This document shows positions 5,733-9,266 of a stretch of DNA of 9,266 nucleotides, piece after piece (positions within the stretch are counted from its first letter, which is position 1; every line of letters starts with the position of its first letter). Source of the DNA: Anaerolineae bacterium. Lineage in GTDB: Bacteria > Chloroflexota > Anaerolineae > JAADDB01. The stretch lies in NCBI GenBank assembly GCA_015486895.1, contig WFQT01000036.1, positions 1 to 9,266 of the forward strand, given 5' to 3'. The notes beneath the pieces are model-generated. The model was not told the DNA's origin, did no database searches, and worked only from the letters and a program-made list of their open reading frames with translations. Made by a program: the position numbers and the translations under genes.

Positions 5733-6005
5733 TTATGCCAACAGTAATAGAAAGTTGACCACCAAAGGGCGGATGATCAAGTCAAGGACCAGGAGGACAA
5801 CAATGGGAGAAATATCAAACATGCCTAGCGGCGGAATAACCCGGCGGGCCGGCTCTAAGAGCGGATCGGTAATCTGCCGCAATATCATCACCAACGGGTT
5901 GTAAGGATCGATGTTGGGAAACCAACTCAAGAGTATCCTGATGATGATCAACCAGTCTAAAACAGTAAAAAAGAGGTTAGTAAATGTCACTAAATAACTA
6001 ATCAT
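5733..6005 (-). CDS. yggT: YggT family membrane protein
   Basis: This 90-residue integral membrane protein has two hydrophobic helices (about 6-28 and 66-88). Between them lies the family hallmark RILLSWFPNIDPYNP then ITDPLLEPARRVIPP. YggT/YlmG proteins are tied to osmotic tolerance in bacteria and to membrane and nucleoid organisation in plastids; the mechanism is unknown. The frame extends upstream to 6077 inside proC, but the true start is ATG 6005: AAGGA precedes it by 5 bases, and its ATGA overlaps the proC stop by 4 bases, a sign of translational coupling. Confidence 0.9.
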   Translation of the reverse strand: MISYLVTFTNLFFTVLDWLIIIRILLSWFPNIDPYNPLVMILRQITDPLLEPARRVIPPLGMFDISPIVVLLVLDLIIRPLVVNFLLLLA

Positions 6006-6850
6006 GAATATCCTTGTTCCTGTGATTCTTTCTCGCCGAGATCGCCTAACAGCTTTGATTTCTGATAAGCTGCCCAAATAGCCCGGGAGACTATCGTGCG
6101 TAGTCCCCCTTTTTCCAACTGGTACAGCGCCTCAGCGGCGGTGCCACCAGGCGAAGTAACCTGATTTCGCAACTCTGCCGGATGTCGTTTTGCCTCCCGC
6201 GCGACAGCCACCGAGCCGTCAATGGTCTGCAAAACCAGCCTCTCCGCAATGTGGCGTGAGAAGCCCATATGTACTCCGGCGTCAATCATTGCTTCTATGA
6301 ACAGAAACACATACGCCGGACCGGTACCGCTCAATGCTGTTGCCATGTCTAAATATTCCTCGCCGTCGACGAAAATTTCCTCCCCCAACGCACCCAGCAC
6401 CGCGTTCGCCTGGGTATGGCGGGCCGGCGGCACACTCTTTGTGGCTGTCCAGACAGTCATTCCTTTGCCTACCTGTCCCGGCGTATTGGGCATGGCCCGC
6501 ACCACCTGCTCTGTTCCGGTGCCGCTGACCAGGGTGCTAATTCTGACTCCAGCCACGATAGAGATAACCAGGACATCGCTCTTTAGCACAGGCTTAATCC
6601 CTACCAGCACCTGCGGCAACACCTGCGGCTTGACACTGAGCACCAAAATATCCGCCTGTTTGGCAGCTTCCTGGTTCTCCTGCGTCCAGCGAACATGATA
6701 GCGCTGCTCCAGTTCCCGGCCTCGTATCCGGCGCGGTCCAGCGGCAACAATATTATGTGGCGGAATCAACTGGCGTCCAGTCAGACCACGGATCATTGCC
6801 TCCGCCATGTTGCCCGAACCGATAAAGGACAACGTCATTTCCCTAAGCAT
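6002..6850 (-). CDS. proC: Pyrroline-5-carboxylate reductase
   Basis: This enzyme catalyses the last step of proline synthesis, NAD(P)H-dependent reduction of 1-pyrroline-5-carboxylate, in the cytosol. From ATG 6850 it has 282 residues, usual for the family. Visible motifs: dinucleotide-binding FIGSGNMAEAM (9-19), SVKPQ (72-76), RAMPNTP (118-124), and the C-terminal dimer and active-site segments TALSGTGPAYVF (171-182) and TSPGGTAAEAL (232-242). The start could also be ATG 6838, just before the first strand. A TTG at 6889 is in frame but less likely. It sits between yggS (72-base gap) and yggT (4-base overlap), so proline synthesis is embedded in the yggS-yggT cluster, where YggS-type PLP proteins are often neighbours of proC. 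Confidence 0.95.
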   Translation of the reverse strand: MLREMTLSFIGSGNMAEAMIRGLTGRQLIPPHNIVAAGPRRIRGRELEQRYHVRWTQENQEAAKQADILVLSVKPQVLPQVLVGIKPVLKSDVLVISIVAGVRISTLVSGTGTEQVVRAMPNTPGQVGKGMTVWTATKSVPPARHTQANAVLGALGEEIFVDGEEYLDMATALSGTGPAYVFLFIEAMIDAGVHMGFSRHIAERLVLQTIDGSVAVAREAKRHPAELRNQVTSPGGTAAEALYQLEKGGLRTIVSRAIWAAYQKSKLLGDLGEKESQEQGYS

Positions 6851-6922
6851 ACCCTCTTCTCTCCCTCTCCACAAAAGCTGCAAAGGCAAGTCGGCGATAT
6901 AGCTAAATGCAGCTAACCGCTG

Positions 6923-7651
6923 CTACGTCTCCCGCTCGCCAAATATGGCCCGGCCAATGCGCACTAATGTCGCTCCCTCTTCTACGGCTACCTCGAAATC
7001 ATCACTCATGCCCATGGATAGCTCTTCCCAAGCGACATCAGGGTAGCGCTGGCGCAATTCATCTCGAAACTCCCGTAAAGCAGAGAACACGGGCCGAGCT
7101 AATTGTGGATCCGGGACGATGGGTGCCATCGTCATCAAGCCGCGGATGTTCAGGTGCGGCATTGTCAATAACTCAGGCACTGATTGCAAGCAACTCTCAG
7201 GGGCGAATCCATACTTGCTCTCCTCGCCGGAAACATTGATCTCAAGCAACACATCTACGGTCAAGCCTTGTTTTGCAGCTTGCCGCTCCAGCCGCCTGGC
7301 CAGGCGTAGGTGATCTACTGAGTGCACCAGCACGTAACGGCCCACAACTTCTTGTGCTTTGCGGCTTTGTACATGGCCGATCATATGCCAAAGGGGAGGA
7401 TCGGCTGCCCCCGAGTCTCCCAGCAAACAGGTAATAGCTTCTATTTTCGGGTTGCCTTCTTCTACCCGATTCTCACCAAACTGGCGCACGCCCAAGCGAT
7501 ATGCCGCCACTACCGATTCAGGCGGGTGCGTTTTGCTCACAGCCACAAGAGTGACATCTTCTGGCCGTCTGCCACCACGACGTGCTGCGGCAGCAATCTG
7601 TTCCCGTACCATCTCCAAATTTTCTTGTAACTGCACTACAGGAATTGTCAA
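6923..7651 (-). CDS. yggS: YggS/PLPBP pyridoxal 5'-phosphate homeostasis protein
   Basis: This 242-residue single-domain TIM-barrel protein, related to the N-terminal domain of alanine racemase, binds PLP without known catalysis and helps control free PLP and amino-acid balance. Lys40 in LVAVSKTHP is the Schiff-base lysine. Other family motifs are FGENRVEE (58-65), WHMIGHVQSRKA (88-99), INVSGEESKYGF, and SMGMSDDFEVAVEEGATLVRIG near the end, whose Ser/Gly/Arg residues hold the phosphate. The start is an uncommon TTG at 7651, supported by AAAGGAGA eight bases upstream and a 4-base overlap with the pgeF stop. No ATG is nearby at a suitable place. Confidence 0.93.
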   Translation of the reverse strand: MTIPVVQLQENLEMVREQIAAAARRGGRRPEDVTLVAVSKTHPPESVVAAYRLGVRQFGENRVEEGNPKIEAITCLLGDSGAADPPLWHMIGHVQSRKAQEVVGRYVLVHSVDHLRLARRLERQAAKQGLTVDVLLEINVSGEESKYGFAPESCLQSVPELLTMPHLNIRGLMTMAPIVPDPQLARPVFSALREFRDELRQRYPDVAWEELSMGMSDDFEVAVEEGATLVRIGRAIFGERET

Positions 7652-8442
7652 TGAAATGTCTCCTTTGTTAACATGACCAGGGCTCCTAACCGTCCCGTTC
7701 GACCGCGTTCTGCCCGGTGAGAGTAAAAGTCCTCCAGGTGACAGGCGGTACAGAGCCCGGCGATTTCTACATTTCCAACGCCTACATCGGTCAACTGTTG
7801 TGCATTAGCCGCCCATAAATTTAGGAAAAAGTGGCCGTTACGACGTTGCCACAACAATTCCGGCCGGCGGTGAGCAGCCTCAATATTCGCAATAACCTCT
7901 TCTCCCACAGCGTAGTGATCCGGGCCAATGCTGGGGCCGATGCCGGCAATGATAGCTCCTGGCCGGCTGCTAAACTGGGTTGTCATGGCGTGTACTGCTG
8001 CCGCCGCTATCCGTAACGCTGTTCCCCGCCAGCCGGCGTGCACCAATGCCACCGCCTGGTGTTCCTGATCGTACAAAATGATAGGCACGCAATCGGCAAA
8101 GGTCATGAAAAGAGGCACGCTCGGCCTATTCGTCAACAGGATATCACGCTGCGGCATTCGCCGGCCTAGATGCGCCTCTGTTACCACGGCGAAATCCCGG
8201 CCGTGGACCAGCCACCCTTTCACCACCCTCTCTGGCGGTACTCCCAAAACGGCACAGAAACGGCGGAAATTCTCCTGCACATTGGCCTCTGCGTCCCCGG
8301 TGGAAGTGCTCAAGTTCAGCGAGCTGTAAATACCTCCACTGACTCCGCCGCGGCGGGTGGAAAAGCCATGCACTAGCTCTGGAAACGCCGCCATATTCGC
8401 AAACACCCACCACTTTAGGCCATTCTTCTCGCGTTGCAGCAT
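7648..8442 (-). CDS. pgeF: PgeF (YfiH/YlmD) laccase-domain protein
   Basis: This 264-residue cytosolic protein of the 'multicopper polyphenol oxidase' (DUF152) family. Studied members are Zn-dependent purine nucleoside phosphorylase/adenosine deaminase enzymes, or remove wrongly incorporated residues from peptidoglycan precursors (PgeF). The ligand and catalytic residues appear as His80 (WLVHG), Cys118 (FADCVPI) and His135 (VHAGWRGT). Later motifs are AGIGPSIGPDHYAVGEEV (166-183) and the C-terminal CTACHLEDFYSHRAERGRTG (231-250). The length is normal. Its ATG shares one base with the stop of the upstream radical SAM gene (TGATG) and has no clear ribosome site, so translation probably restarts from the preceding gene. 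Confidence 0.93.
   Translation of the reverse strand: MLQREKNGLKWWVFANMAAFPELVHGFSTRRGGVSGGIYSSLNLSTSTGDAEANVQENFRRFCAVLGVPPERVVKGWLVHGRDFAVVTEAHLGRRMPQRDILLTNRPSVPLFMTFADCVPIILYDQEHQAVALVHAGWRGTALRIAAAAVHAMTTQFSSRPGAIIAGIGPSIGPDHYAVGEEVIANIEAAHRRPELLWQRRNGHFFLNLWAANAQQLTDVGVGNVEIAGLCTACHLEDFYSHRAERGRTGRLGALVMLTKETFH
7659..7666 (-). promoter_or_regulatory. Ribosome binding site for the TTG start of yggS
   Basis: The minus strand reads AAAGGAGA (7666-7659) inside the last codons of pgeF, leaving about 8 bases before TTG 7651. The strong site fits a weak start codon that overlaps the preceding stop. Confidence 0.65.
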
Positions 8443-9266
8443 CAGCTATGCACTTCATACTGGAGGTGAGCAGTGAGAGCTGGCAGCGTCGAGGATGGCG
8501 GCCGGTCCCGAAAAGCCCAGGCAACATCACAAGCACCGCAAACCAAACATCCCTTCGCCTCCGGAGAACAGGCATGTCCTGGTCGTTCTTGCTCTGCTAA
8601 ATGTAGTTCCCGTTGTAAAAAACGGAGGCTGACGTTAGGGCTGACAACTTGCCACGGCTGAAATGCAACCGGATCTCTAACACCGAGATATTCGGAAGCG
8701 TCTAAGCCATGTTGCTCCATGGCCTGGTAGAATGCACGCACAGATAGCCGTTCCACCGAGAGCAACACCTGGGCCAGGCGGCGGTCCCCGCGGGCCAGCA
8801 CCCCTTGCACTTCCGCCCAGGCCGGGGAATCAGCCCGGATGGCTACTTTATGCCGCCCTAATGCTTTCTGCAAAAACCGTTGCCGCTGCTTCAAAACCTT
8901 AGCGGGAGTCATAGCCATCCATTGGAAAGGCGTTTGCGCTTTAGGCACAAAAGGTGTAGCGTTGATGGTAATCTGACGACGGAAACGTTTTCTCGCTTCC
9001 AAAGTGAAATCCACGATGGCCTGGATGTCCGCTTCTGTTTCCGATGGATGCCCCACCATGAAGTAAAGCTTCAGTTGCGGGAAATTCAACTTTTCCGCTA
9101 AGTCAACGGCTGCAAAAAGAGTCTCCTCTGGTTGCATCTTGCTAATCACCCGGCGCAGGCGTTCGCTGCCAGCCTCGGGGGCAATAGTAAGCGTTCTAGT
9201 GCCGCTGGCTGCCATGGCCTCTACCAATGGTACGCTTAATGGATCGGTGCGCATGGAACTAACGCT
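8442..9266 (-). CDS. Radical SAM protein, C-terminal part (cut by window edge)
   Basis: Only the last 274 residues are in the window; the frame is open to base 9266, so the start and the CxxxCxxC cluster motif lie outside. The visible part begins within the radical SAM barrel (SVSSMRTDP), followed by TLTIAPEAGSERLRRVISK and a strand YFMVGHPSETEADI, typical of the large family that often carries an N-terminal B12-binding domain. ITINATPFVPKAQTPFQW closes the barrel. The C-terminus has a small Cys cluster, Cys-x6-Cys-x2-Cys-x2-Cys (CSPEAKGCLVCGAC, about 41 residues before the end), which could bind zinc or an iron-sulfur cluster. The reaction is unknown; a B12-dependent radical SAM role is possible but cannot be judged without the N-terminus. 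It is the first visible gene of the cluster. Confidence 0.85.
   Translation of the reverse strand, partial: SVSSMRTDPLSVPLVEAMAASGTRTLTIAPEAGSERLRRVISKMQPEETLFAAVDLAEKLNFPQLKLYFMVGHPSETEADIQAIVDFTLEARKRFRRQITINATPFVPKAQTPFQWMAMTPAKVLKQRQRFLQKALGRHKVAIRADSPAWAEVQGVLARGDRRLAQVLLSVERLSVRAFYQAMEQHGLDASEYLGVRDPVAFQPWQVVSPNVSLRFLQRELHLAEQERPGHACSPEAKGCLVCGACDVAWAFRDRPPSSTLPALTAHLQYEVHS

Noticed and set aside
6851..6889. TTG-started longer proC
   Set aside because: Thirteen extra residues before ATG 6850 fall in the intergenic gap, and there is no better ribosome site than for the ATG.

Overview
The window looks like part of a chromosome from an anaerobic, Chloroflexota-like bacterium (class Anaerolineae would fit). 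This is inferred from gene order, a lipoprotein with a Pro/Thr/Ser-rich linker, and intergenic repeats of the kind I associate with that phylum. There is no rRNA, phage, transposase or CRISPR array.

Left part (1-634): non-coding. It holds a palindromic repeat remnant, one copy of a 44-bp dispersed repeat, a probable small structured RNA on the minus strand ending in a strong hairpin terminator, and a plus-strand promoter (extended -10) followed at once by a perfect short palindrome that could be an operator.

Centre-left (635-2510): the most interesting part, a two-gene plus-strand operon. The first gene encodes one polypeptide made of an N-terminal SAM-dependent class I methyltransferase, a corrinoid-binding domain of the mercury-methylation HgcA type (cap-helix motif NVWCAAG) and a five-helix membrane domain. 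The second encodes an HgcB-like dicluster ferredoxin in which one cluster-ligating Cys is Val and the C-terminal Cys pair is absent. Together they look like an HgcAB-type methyl-transfer machine with its own SAM-using enzyme built in. Neither the methyl donor nor the acceptor can be proved from sequence, and mercury should not be assumed.

Centre (2511-4541): on the minus strand, an unrecognised two-helix membrane protein whose gene contains a perfect 32-bp palindrome, and a short-chain dehydrogenase resembling FabL/FabI enoyl-ACP reductases. The gaps carry degenerate dispersed repeats.

Right part (4542-9266): a minus-strand housekeeping cluster read right to left: the C-terminal part of a radical SAM protein, pgeF, yggS, proC, yggT, yggU, then a lipoprotein. 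Start/stop overlaps (radical SAM/pgeF, pgeF/yggS, proC/yggT) indicate translational coupling. It resembles the ylmD-ylmE-ylmG neighbourhood near cell-division genes in Gram-positive bacteria, with proC inserted.
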